Shown in pieces: positions 42,487 to 53,021 of a DNA stretch of 64,000 nt (within the stretch, counting starts at the first letter, position 1; each line of letters opens with the position of its first letter). The notes beneath the pieces were generated by a model that searched no databases, was not told the DNA's origin, and saw nothing but the letters and a program-made list of their open reading frames with translations. Source of the stretch: Cyprinodon diabolis (Eukaryota; Chordata; Actinopteri; Cyprinodontiformes; Cyprinodontidae); the NCBI GenBank assembly GCA_030533445.1, contig CM060076.1:8736001-8800000 (forward strand), given 5' to 3'. A program made the position numbers and the translations under genes.

Positions 42487-45400
42487 TTTTACAGTGTCCT
42501 GTCTGGCAAGGTGGCAATAAGAATAATTGTCTTGATGCCAAAAGGAGCCCAACAGATTTTACTTTCACAAGTAAAATCTGTTGCCAATTATGGCAGTATG
42601 GCAATTGCCATACTGCTCCACTTGTTTCATGCATATAAATTGCTTTATTATAATTATGCAGGGAGTTTTACAGTTCATATGGACACTGCAATGTAAGTAG
42701 AGCAGAAACACAGAAGAAGGAAAAAGAAAAAGAAAAAAAGGACAAAGGATGAAAGAAAGAGGAGATAGGAAGGAGACAATGACAAAACATTTTCAGTCTG
42801 CTTCATCACCTGTAACGAGATGAAAAAAGAACAGCACAACCAAAAGACATGGTACGAGATATACAATAAAGCAACACCTTGAAACTATCGCTAAAGTAAT
42901 ATTAAGTCTGACATGTACTCTGTGTTACCTGAAGATATGAATGTGGGGTTTCTGTTTGGAAATGAATCTCTAAGTACCTGTAGCCTAGCACCTGTAGTTG
43001 TTTGTGAGGGTGAACTTGTGCATGTAACGTTTTAACCATAGAAAAAATGCTCAATAGTGGTTGTGGAGAGCCGGAGAGGCACACCCCCCAGAGCACTGAG
43101 TCCAGCGCCGGGAGACCCAAAGCCCCAGGCGCCCAAAGGGACCCCAGAAGCGAAGGCACCAAGGCGGGGCCAGCCCCGGAAATCAGACCCCCACCAAGGG
43201 AGGAGGAGAGACAGCCACGAAGAAGCCCCCCAGCCACTGCCATGCCGGCGCCGCAGGGACGAGTCCGCGGGCCCCGCCGGCAGCCGGCCACCCTGAAGTA
43301 GGGGCCGGCACCGAACACCAGCACCCCCACGGCACCGACCGAAAAGCCCCAGCCCCACAGAGCACCTAAACACGCCCCGGCACCAAGCCCCCTCGACCGG
43401 CCGCAACACCCACCGCGATCACACCACCCAGGAAAAACACACAGGCGGCCCCGCCTGTGGCCGGGGCCCACGCGCATCCGCCGCAAACTGGCCGCGAGCG
43501 CCGCGGGACCCCCCCAAAACGCCCCCCCGGCCAAAAGCGCAGCCCCACCCCACCAAGACCGACGCCAACAGCGCGCAACGCAACACACCGCACACAGAAT
43601 CAAACCAAGAGCAGAAAAGCTGCCCGGCGCAAAACCGCAACAAGAGCAGACCGCAGCCGGCGCAACCCCCCCCCCCCAGCAGCCCGAGGGGCAGCACAAA
43701 GCCAGAGCGGAGCGAACCACGCCACTACCACGCCACTCCCCCACCGAACGAAGCCAAAGCAGCACAGCCACGTCCGCCCCCCGCCCCCCCTCTCACCGCC
43801 CGCACCAAGCCCTGACACACAGCCAGAGCAGCTCCGCCGCCCCAGCCCCCCAACGCGCGCCGGCCAGAGCCACTCCAATCCCCCACCCGCCCCGCAGCCT
43901 CACCCGCCGCAATCAGCGGGAAAAGAGCAGCTCCGCCATGCCTCCAAGAGGGAAAACCCACCCGAACACCTAGTCAGCGCAGCCAGCCCACCCACACCGG
44001 CCCCCCAACACCACCCCCGCCGGAGCCGCCCGGACCCCCACACACCCGCGGCACGCCGCCAGCAGGACCCCCACCCAGCAGGCCCGCCCGCCCCCCGAGA
44101 AAACAGACATGCCATACCCCCCAAAGAAAAAAAAATAATAAATAAATAAATTAAAAAATAAATAAAAAAAAAGGAGCCCCCCAATGCGACAGTGGACACC
44201 AGACACCGACCCGCCCGCAACCGCTCCCCCCCCACCGAGGAAGAAAAAGAAAAGAAAGAAAAATAAATAATCTGTAATATTTTAAATTTTAATCTTGTAT
44301 ATTTTTTTTTTCTATACACAGGTTTCATGTTGACAAACTCTCCTCTGCTCATGTTTATCTAAGAATGCCAAAGGTAAAAAAAAAAAAATTCTCCAAGCCC
44401 AACCAAAAAAATATAATAAGTCAAATATAAACAGTTTCCTCATTAAAGGTTATGTTATTTTCTGCCCATTTGTTTTGTCTGGAACTTTGACTATTAAAAA
44501 TCCAACAGATTTCTTGTTTTAAGAAAAGAATGAAGTAAAAAAATTATGGATGTGATATTGAATCATCTGTTTTTTAAGCCAAAAATACACCCTCTCAGAT
44601 TGATGTATTTTTATTATAGGGTAAAACCATTGATGATCTTCCTCCAGAGGTGCTAATAGACTGTGCACAGCTGGTGAAGAACAACAGCATCCAGGGTAAT
44701 ACTGGAGTTTCCTATCAGAGCTTCTACTGTTTTAGAGAAAACCCTGTTTTATTTTGAAATAAGAAGAATCATTTCTTTGTTTACTGTCAGGCTGTAAGAT
44801 GAACAACATCAATGTGGTTTACACCCCGTGGGCCAACTTGAAGAAAACAGGAGAGATGGATGTTGGACAGATTGGCTTTCACAGACAGAAAGAGGTCAGC
44901 AGTCTAAATATATTTCACTAAAACAAAGTTAGTGCCAGGTTGTTGCGTTATATTTCTTCTGTACTTCCTGAACGTAATAGATTTCCTTATTGTGTAATGT
45001 TTGATGTCTAACAGGTTAAGATTGTAGCTGTAGAGAAGAAGATCAATGAGATCGTAAACCGTCTAGAGAAGACGAAAGAAGAGCGCTATCCCGACCTGGC
45101 GGCAGAGAAGGAGGCAAGAGACCGGGAGGAGAGGAACGAGAAGAAAGCTCAACTTCAGGAACAGAAGAGGAGAGAGAAGGAAGAGCAGAAGAAGAAAAAG
45201 GAGATGGAGGATCTCAGGTGGGCCAAAGAATGTATTAATTAAATACATTTTAGTCGGTTCGGTTTTTTTGACATGGGAACCTCTGCAAGAGCTGCAGAGA
45301 TCCAACACTCAGGTGGAAGAGCATGTTGACGGGAAGGCTTTTAGTTTTATATTTTTAACGGAGAGCCGAGAAGAAAGCCTGGAAAAAATAAAATAAAAGA

Positions 45401-45851
45401 GGCGACTTTGCACACCACCCTAAACATGCTTTCCTCACCGTCAAACATGGTGTATGATGCTGTGGTGATTCTTGTCATTGGAAACCTCTTTGGGTTTGTT
45501 TGTGTGTTTTTCTAATAAAAAAGGTTTTATAACTATGCATCATTTCGTCTCCCTTTACAAGGATGAACTACTTTTTCTTTTGTCCATCGATGCAAGAGTT
45601 CAAATGTAGTAGATACTTTAACATGGCACTGTTAAATGCTTCTAAAAACTTTCTTTTTACTGTCCAGGAATTATACTTCACTGATGAAGAGTGAAAAGAT
45701 GAAAACCAATGAGGTAAAAATAAAAAAATTTAGACTGAAATTTAAACATTTTTTTTAATTTAAGACTGTGTGTCATGGGGTTAGCTTTCTGGCTTCTTAT
45801 GGAGTTTTTCCTTCCCTGCAGGACGGCTATGACTCGGACGACTTCATGTGA
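40904..45851 (+). CDS. ccdc25: coiled-coil domain-containing protein 25 (NFACT-R domain)
   Basis: Nine coding exons (40904-40928, 41097-41144, 41239-41278, 44322-44373, 44620-44695, 44791-44894, 45015-45217, 45668-45713, 45822-45851) join to 624 nt and 207 aa; human CCDC25 has 208. The protein opens MVFYFTSAV and runs through [54 protein letters not shown] and [11 protein letters not shown] to [10 protein letters not shown], the NFACT-R (DUF814) fold. A basic coiled coil of E/K/R repeats (about residues 140-185) follows, and the end is DSDDFM. Mammalian CCDC25 is reported at the plasma membrane as a sensor of extracellular trap DNA; NFACT-R relatives act in translation quality control. Intron 3 is enlarged by a 1.8-kb retroelement. 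The poly(A) signal AATAAA is at 46507-46512. Confidence 0.96.
41640..42060 (+). mobile_element. decayed Tc1-like fragment in ccdc25 intron 3
   Basis: 'aactatagactgtgcattca', 'aaagttgaacttttgtgtgg' and 'atggtggtggtggcagcatc' followed by 'atgctgtaggagg' correspond to the KVELF...H(G)GGGSIMLW region of Tc1 transposases. Many frame breaks are present. Confidence 0.55.
42442..44267 (-). mobile_element. GC-rich poly(A)-tailed retroelement in ccdc25 intron 3
   Basis: A perfect 17-bp target duplication, TAATCTGTAATATTTTA, flanks it (42425-42441 and 44268-44284). Read on the - strand, it starts with a TTTCTT-rich leader at 44267. It passes through about 1.2 kb of extremely G-rich, CpG-rich sequence (43040-44250) and then an AT-balanced 3' part. 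It ends in an A-rich (AAAT)n tail at 42491-42442. The target duplication plus the tail means target-primed reverse transcription. I find no reverse transcriptase or other protein domain, so it is probably mobilised in trans. The long open frames inside the GC-rich part have no recognisable domains and arise from the lack of AT-rich stop codons. Confidence 0.82.
42550..42616 (-). repeat. two perfect hairpins at the 3' end of the retroelement
   Basis: Stem 1 (42550-42583) has 15-bp arms, CAACAGATTTTACTT and AAGTAAAATCTGTTG, around a 4-nt loop. Nine bases later, 42593-42616 is a perfect 24-bp palindrome centred on AATT (GCAGTATGGCAA / TTGCCATACTGC). They lie about 60 bp from the A-rich tail, where LINE-type machinery recognises its RNA. 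Confidence 0.9.
45380..45480 (+). mobile_element. short Tc1-like relic in ccdc25 intron 7
   Basis: 'caccaccctaaacatgcttt' and 'ctcaccgtcaaacatggtgt' followed by 'atgatgctgtgg' match the decayed H.P.HTVPTVKHGG region of Tc1 transposases. Confidence 0.5.
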
Positions 45852-46506
45852 CGCCTGCAAATACAACGGCCGTGCAGATGATGGTCTGGAAGCCCCTCCC
45901 CTTGCTGCACCTCTTTACAGACTTTGAATTAAAGAAAATAAGAAACAAACAAACATGTACTGCTTTTGGACACTCGGAGTGGAGAGCAAACCATCGGGGA
46001 TTGACTCGGCGTTTGATGATTCATGAGTTGTTTTCTTACAGAGCTGGTTGAGCTCCTCGTTAAAAGAACTGGGTGTGTCCGACAACACTGATTAATAAGG
46101 AGACTGTTTGGGGAGAAAACCTAGACCACAGATTCAGTTTTTACAGTTGTATCAATGGTGATACAACTGCTGTCTGTATGGATGTCTGTTTGTTTCAGTC
46201 ACTCGATTCAACAGCATTTTGTTGAAGCTGCTTGGCATTCTGCTTCCTTTCTCAATCTCATTTTATTTGCATGTCAGATTTTACTAAACACGATTCAATG
46301 TATAGATTTAGAGCTTTTCATGGTTTCTTAGTCAAGTATTCTGATTGTGCATTGACCAGTCTCAAATATCGCAACTTTCAGGGCGATTTGAGAGTGCCCG
46401 TGCAGAGAAGTGGCATGGAGGGTAATACTGCATGCATGATTGAAGGTAATATTACAAAACCTCAATATACATCACTTTTCCGGGATGGATTATAAAATTA
46501 CTCTAC

Positions 46507-46512
46507 AATAAA
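46507..46512 (+). terminator. ccdc25: ccdc25 poly(A) signal
   Basis: First canonical AATAAA after the ccdc25 stop (45851). It gives a 3' UTR of about 0.67 kb. Weaker ATTAAA-like sequence occurs at about 45928. Confidence 0.55.
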
Positions 46513-47327
46513 TTGTAGACTGCCACTATAAAACATCTGTTGTCTGAAAATTAGCAATTGTAGAAAAAAAAAATGGAATTGGATATCTGCAAAAGCATTT
46601 TTTTTTCGCTATTAGTGTGGGTTTACTTTTTTTTTTTTTTTTTAGATCAGTGTTGAAAATATGATTTTCACAATTATTGGGATGTTACCCCAGAGGTATA
46701 AGAAGGCCAGAAGTTTAGATGTGAATGTCCCACAACATGCATAACTGTTCCATGAAATAAATAAATGTAACATTTATCTAATAGACCTAAATATTTTGAA
46801 TATTAGATATACCATGGAATTATAAATTGCACCTTTACCTAAAAAAGAAAAATACAAAAATCAAATAACATTCTAATTCTTTTAGGGTGTCGCCAGTCTG
46901 GGGAACAATGTATGGAATCACTCGCTAAAATTCTTAGAAAACCCTTTTTTCATGGAATAGAATAGAATTGAAAAATTTGCTTGCTGTGGACAATGTTACA
47001 GTAATGGATATGTGAAAAATAGCAACACCAGAGAAACACAGCAGCCTGTTCTTTAACTAAGGTAGAAAATGTGCAAAAAAATCTGCATAAATATAGCAAA
47101 TTGTTGAGGTTGTTGGGAACAGTGATGGTTATAAAGTCTTACAGCTGCTGGGAGGAAGGATCTGTGATAACGCTCCGTTGTGTATGTCTGTCAATGACGG
47201 AGCTTTCCAGTTGAGCAAGAGCTTCATGCATGACATTATCTAACAGAGATGTTATTTTATTTAAGGCCCTATGCACTGTCCAGAGGGCACCCAATCACAG
47301 AGCTGGCCTTCCTGATCAGCTTATCCA

Positions 47328-47617
47328 CACTGGAAAAATTATCTAGAAATAAGTGAACATTTCTTAAATTAACTGTATTTACCCTTAATTTGAGTAGGTA
47401 TTTGAGATAGTTTGCCAATGGAATGAGTATTTTTATTCTTAAAATAAGATAATTAGATAATATGACTTATAATAAGATAATGTAATTGTGTTTCCTTATT
47501 TTAAGTATAAATTGTCTTGTTCCATTGGCAAGATGCCTCTTTAACCACATAAGTCCAAGAAAAAATGCACTAATTTTAAGAAAAAATAACTTATAGATTT
47601 CGATTTTTTTTCCAGTG
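47328..47617. mobile_element. short MITE with CACTGGAAAAA termini (copy 3 of 3)
   Basis: Begins CACTGGAAAAA and ends TTTTTTCCAGTG over 290 bp. Shared blocks are 'cttaatttgagtaggtattt', 'gtttgccaatggaatgagta' and 'cttgttccattggcaagatg'. It is related to 2536-2828 and 23871-24230. Confidence 0.7.
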
Positions 47618-47872
47618 CAGCCACTTTCTCTCAGCTACAGATAAGCCACTGCTTCAATAGACGGCTCCATAGAAGATGGCTGATGCCATAATAGACTCAT
47701 AGAAGGTTTTTAGTGGCGCACCCTGCACTCCAAAAGACCTTAGTCTGCTCTGACGCTTCTTGTAGAGAGCATAAGTGTTGTGAGTCCTGTCCAGTTTATG
47801 GATACAGCAAATGTCAACTTAAACCTTTCATGTAACAATTATGCTAGTATATAGTTTGAATATGATGAGCCT

Positions 47873-48604
47873 TCTGTAAAAGTAAACTAAAATCTGAGAT
47901 GACATGAAAGACACAAGGGCCTCAATAAAATCTGACAATCACCAAAATAAGGACTATCTGTGCCATTCATTGAATAAAGGGTTTTAAATATAAATATTTA
48001 AATAAATATTTGTTCTGTAAGTCTGTGAGCTAATTATGATAAACCACTACTAGGGAATCCCCAGTTCACTTTTTGTAATAATTTGGATTCTTTTGCACAT
48101 TTTGTGTCCTTTTACATTGACGGTGGAGACGGTGGGACTGTTGCACAGTAAGCCCAAAGTTAGCACAACCAGCCAATCGGTGCATGCCTTATGTTCCGGT
48201 GGGCCAATCCCGTCCCAGATTCTTGGGCTTACTTTTGACCAATCACGTTTCACTTTGTTGAGCATCTTGTTAGTATTCCGTTTTTATTGCTGGGATCAGA
48301 ACAACACTCCAACTATATAATGCATATAGCATATGTACTTCATTGAACATTGCTTGTCTTTGTATAATAACATGACAACTTTTGTGCAACAATCACTTTG
48401 TGCTGGTTCTATTTGACACACATTACACTTGTAGAAACAAGATTATACAACCAAGTTTTTTTTTTTTTTGTATGCATTTGTTTTTATATTTAGAATTATG
48501 AATGCTTGTATATTTCTATCATTTTTATATGACCACTCATTCTGTAAAAGTAAACTAAAACCTGAGTGGACATGAAAGACAAAAGGGCCTCAACAAAATC
48601 TGAA
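47873..48604 (+). repeat. pair of about 64-bp direct repeats bracketing a promoter-like block
   Basis: 47873-47936 and 48541-48604 share 'tctgtaaaagtaaactaaaa', 'gacatgaaagac' and 'aagggcctcaa.aaaatctga', spaced 668 bp apart. The three CCAAT boxes and TATA at 48173-48320 lie between the copies. It may be a segmental duplication or the ends of an unrecognised element. Confidence 0.75.
48173..48320 (+). promoter_or_regulatory. promoter-like module: three spaced CCAAT boxes and a TATA box
   Basis: CCAAT occurs at 48173-48177, 48204-48208 and 48239-48243, all in the same orientation and 31 and 35 bp apart. TATATAA follows near 48314. Triple CCAAT at about 33-bp spacing is the classic NF-Y arrangement. 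No recognised gene starts just downstream, so its function is inferred. Confidence 0.45.
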
Positions 48605-50559
48605 AAACTAATAACCATATGCATTCTTGAGTTATTTGGGAAAAAAGTTTAAAGGGGAATGATAATGAGAAAAGTTATAAATGTTGGATATTTGCCTTGT
48701 AATGTCAACAGGTGAATCAAATGGCTGAAATCCTTATTTTTTTTGCATATGCTGTGCCTTTCTGCATCATATAAAATACATTGTATGGACACCAGTCAGA
48801 AATACAATGTCACATTGTCACAGTCAGCTCTTTCATTAAGTTATGTTTCAAGAGTACACAAAGAATCTGTTCCATTGCAACAGTTTATTTATAGAGAAAA
48901 CTCTAATGGAGACATGGATCAAATAAAGGGGCTGGAAGACATTACAGATCAGATTAACCATGTTAAACCTTCTGGATCGTTTTATAAACTCTCGGAGTTA
49001 TCTTTTTATTGAAAACTGTATGGATTACTTTCGTGAGCGTTAAATTTAAACAAATTCAATAATCACACTTGCAAGTTAAAATGAGACATTATCAACCCTC
49101 CACATTCAAAATAAATAGATATTTCACCTGATATTACCGCAAAAAGATTATACCAACAACTGCTATTTCTTTATTAATTTGTTATATTATTTTTCAATAT
49201 CCAAAAAAATATTTTTATTGATGTCTTGCCTAAAAACAATGTTTTGTTTTGGCATTGAGCTTAAAGCAATAAGAGGCAGTACTTGCTGATAAATGCTACT
49301 TTAAACTAGATTAAGTCAAGAAAAACTGTAAATTATTTATTTTAGATTATGTATGCACTTCCCTTGTTGTGCAAAACTTTTTATTTCTTATGCTTTCACT
49401 TTTTACTTTACTTTTCACCACTGTTTAGAAAAAATAACATAAATAATAAGTGCACATGTGAATACTTACTTCAAATGTGCTTTGGATCCACTCACAAAAG
49501 CATTTAACCAAATTTGTAAAAGTTTAAATTTACTTTTTAAAAATACACTTTAACAAAAACTTATGAAATAAATCTAACAATAGAGCCTGTTTATTTTAAA
49601 TATATAATCAGTACAATATTTATAGATTCATTTTGAACCTTAACTATTCAGATAAGTTGAGAAAAATCACAGGTGCCAGTGTTATTTTTTACCTCCAGGT
49701 CCAAAAGCTTTTGCCTTTTTTCTCCCATATCCTCAGTTTCTTCATGGATGGCTCCTTAACTAAGAGCCTGATGCCTCAGGGGCAGTCAGGTACTCCAATG
49801 TGCGCTGTGTCCTTGTTGCATTGTGCTCTTTTTGCAGCTTTTTAAAAATATACCTATATCAAAGAATTGTTTTAAACATTATTTGGGATTTACAAACTCT
49901 GAGGAAGTTGTTCTCTTGCTTGCTGATCTCCTGATAATTTTCCTCTACAGAAAATCTGAAGCAGCAGGGATTGTGATATGAAACAGGACTGAGCACAAGT
50001 CACCAACACATCTGACGCATAATGCTCATCAGAGGTAGAGGGCAGTTTATGGGCGAAGTGACACTGCAGCTGTTCAGATAGATGGTTTTCACTCAAATAC
50101 GGCGTGTAACTCTTGATGGAACTTGTAGTGTTTAGCTGGAGATGTAATTTTTTGGTGCCAGATGTTAAGCAGATAAATGTTTCCACCACTGCTCTGATTT
50201 AAGGAGGAGGAGCAGAAACACAATGTTACTTGTATAATTATTGTTTAAAATATGAAAAAAAAAAACAATCATTATACTGGACTTTTATCACTCCAATCAG
50301 GACTCACATAACTTACTAATGGTTAACAGGAAGGATCACATTTAAACAAGGCTCCAGAAAACATTGGAGAGTCTGATAACTTTTAATAGACACTTTCTCT
50401 AATGTTTTCTGGAGACCCATTTTAATTTGATCCTTTTACAGAGAATTCTAAATTCTTGAATCTCTTGTTAGTGATCAACAAATGGAGTTCTTATACTCAA
50501 ATTAATTTCCTTCAAATCTGCAATTACGCTTCAGTAATAATTAACATTACTGCAGCTTC

Positions 50560-50830
50560 CAAACTGCTTAATGATCTACAGGCAATTTACCATTTACTTT
50601 TTTTATTTATTTTTCAAAAAGATCTGACACAGTGGGCCATGTTTTAAAGCAAAAGCTTCATAGTTTAGGTTCAGATCTGATGGTCTCTTGAGTTCATGAC
50701 TGTCCACAAGGGGGTGCCACAGGTTCAGCATTAGGACCCCTTCAGTTTATTTTGTACAGTAATGAATTTATAACACACGTGTCAGATGGTAATATGCGTT
50801 TTTATGAATAATATTTCATTGAGATCAGCC
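50560..50830 (+). pseudogene. LINE reverse transcriptase relic
   Basis: Translation with breaks gives FQKDLTQWAMF (for the SKAFDTVDH-type block), KSFIV*VQI, and then CPQGGATGSALGPLQFILYS. The last is the decayed GVPQGSxLGPLLFxLYIN signature of non-LTR retrotransposon reverse transcriptases. In-frame stops and a frame change make it non-functional. The catalytic YADD region is not seen. Confidence 0.7.
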
Positions 50831-51720
50831 CTTGCATAAAATAAATATTTTCAGCAAATCTTTCTCAAAGCTGATGAGACTGAATGTGTTTAGTTTGTTG
50901 CCTATATAGATAATCCTGAGAAGAAACTGAAACTAGTTTATTTTTCTATCAAATCAGATAGACTCTGCTCATTATTCTTCTGTTTTTTATTACCAGATAT
51001 AGAACATCATTGTGAGCTATATTCACACTCAGGAATGTTGACTCTCACGCTTTGTACAAAAAATTTTTGGGAGGGCCCAATTTTGAGCCCCTCACCAAGA
51101 AAAAAGGCTTTCTTTATACAGCAGTGGAGTAAGTATCCTTAGAGGGCATTTCAGCAGAGAATTCTGAGAAAAAATTCAGGATTCTGAGATTAAATTCAGA
51201 ATTCTGAAGAAAAAAAAGTCAGAATTCTGACTTTAATCTCAGAATACTGACTTTTTTCTCATATTATACCGAAATAAAATTTAAAAATCAGTTAACCTTT
51301 TAAATTTTTTCAGTGGCCCTAATCCTCTCCCCTAATTTTATGCTTTGTGGAGATTGTATTTTTTAAATGTCACAATTTTTTAATACACAAACTCGATGAT
51401 TGCATCATAGATATTATTGGTACATGTTTTTAATATTACTTAAAGACAGAGACATAGAAATGTATTGTAATGATTGATTTATTTCTTAAAACCATATCAC
51501 TACTAGTAACATGTTTATGCTTGTTTTCTTTCATATGTCTGCATACCTCTGATTCAGCAGAAATCCTGAAGTTTGGTTGCTCATAAGGCCGATTTAGGAG
51601 GGGATTAATAGAAGTGAGGTTGTTGTACAACGTTTTTTATAGATTAGGGGAAATTTAAGAATTTTTTTTTACATTGGTACAGATGTGTTGGTGACATGTT
51701 CTCATTTTATCTGCCTGCAG

Positions 51721-51846
51721 ATGCTGCTGGAAATTTTGTCTGAGGAGGATGACGTCCAGGAGACGGTGGCTGTGGCCTCTCAGGCTGAGGAAAAACTTTG
51801 TCAAGGATTAGAAATCCCAAAGAATGTTTTAAAAACAACTCTCTGA
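51721..51846 (+). CDS. possible terminal coding exon, unrecognised
   Basis: A strong acceptor (pyrimidine-rich, ctgcctgcag at 51711-51720) is followed by a 41-codon open frame starting MLLEILSEEDDVQETVAVAS and ending TTL before TGA. The acidic, helix-like composition differs from the AT-rich surroundings. If real, it would be a final exon spliced from an upstream exon I cannot find. I recognise no family. It may equally be chance or a fragment of a lost gene. Confidence 0.25.
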   Translation: MLLEILSEEDDVQETVAVASQAEEKLCQGLEIPKNVLKTTL

Positions 51847-53021
51847 TTGTTCTGTGATTATTTTTAGGTGAAACCATTTTTTTTTATTATACAGATAATT
51901 TGAACAGACGGTGTGTTTACATTTACTCCCAAAGTAAAAAAAGATGTATTTTATTTGCGTTCTAATCCTAAATCCCTTAAATTTATCATCTGACATCCCC
52001 GAAATAAGTGGCTGCAGCATATTGTAGATGTGCTCATCATGTTTGTGCCGCTTCGCGTCACACTTGCATGACCTCATCTCACTTTTCCTCTTGTATTTGA
52101 CCTACTGAGCAGCTCAAGTTGTTATTATATTTGAAGTAAATTTAAAATAATGTTAACCAATGAGGTCACCTCACCATGCAAGTTAATGTTCAGCCTTTCC
52201 CTCTTTGGTTTAATTTCTTGTAACAAGTCACTGATCAAACGTCTAAAAAGTATTTGCCGCATCACATCTCTCTTCCTGTAATGTAAAACAGCGGTTCAAA
52301 ACATCTCATAGCTAACAGGGTTACTCCTGTTTTTCCTACCTTTTTGTTAACCTGCAAATCACAACAAGAGTAGAATGTCTCTATCTGTTGCTAGTAAAGT
52401 GATGCCACCATAAAACAAGGGCTCTAATAAGAACCAAGATCAACATATTGGTGTATTTTCACTTCTACTGTCCCTCTAAGTATGAGGATGAACTGGTTAT
52501 ACCGGCCCTGTCTACGCAGAAGTGGATACCATCGAGTACAGAGTAAAAACTTCAAGTTGTCAGTATGGCAACCTTTGCAATAGACCTGTAAAGGTAATGT
52601 CTGCAAAGACTCTTAACTGTAAATAGACTGAAAATACCTTTATGACCAGATGAACCAAGACATAGGTCACCTTCAAGAGATCACAGAAGGAAATTTGCAA
52701 TTAACCTGGATATATATAGTGCGGATATTTATTTTGCTACAAAAACAAAACATTAAAACAAGTGAGACTAAAAGTAAACCCTGCAGGAAGCTCAGCCTGA
52801 GCTTCAAGCTGCAGGAGGTCTAAGGTGTTAATGCCACCAGTGAATGCTAAGTAGTTCTTAATAAGGTGTCCATTTGGACACCTTCAGGGAAAGCACCTGT
52901 GACATGTTTGGGTTTTAACTGCGCACTGGGGCAAGGCGTGGCCAGATCACAACATATATTTTCACTTCTTTCTTACTTTCCTTCTGTTGCAGGAACAGGG
53001 GCAGGACAGGGGGGAGGCCAC

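Noticed and set aside
42902..43771. 289-codon open frame on the - strand in the GC-rich element
   Set aside because: It is rich in Gly, Ala, Cys, Val and Trp with no domain. Overlapping long frames exist on both strands because G/C-rich DNA lacks stop codons. Treated as part of the retroelement.
43457..44149. 230-codon Pro/Arg-rich open frame on the + strand
   Set aside because: Same compositional effect on the other strand of the GC-rich retroelement; low-complexity proline-rich text.
48743..49012. 89-codon + strand frame downstream of the orphan promoter
   Set aside because: AT-rich composition, no splice signals and no family resemblance; the chance of a random frame is high.
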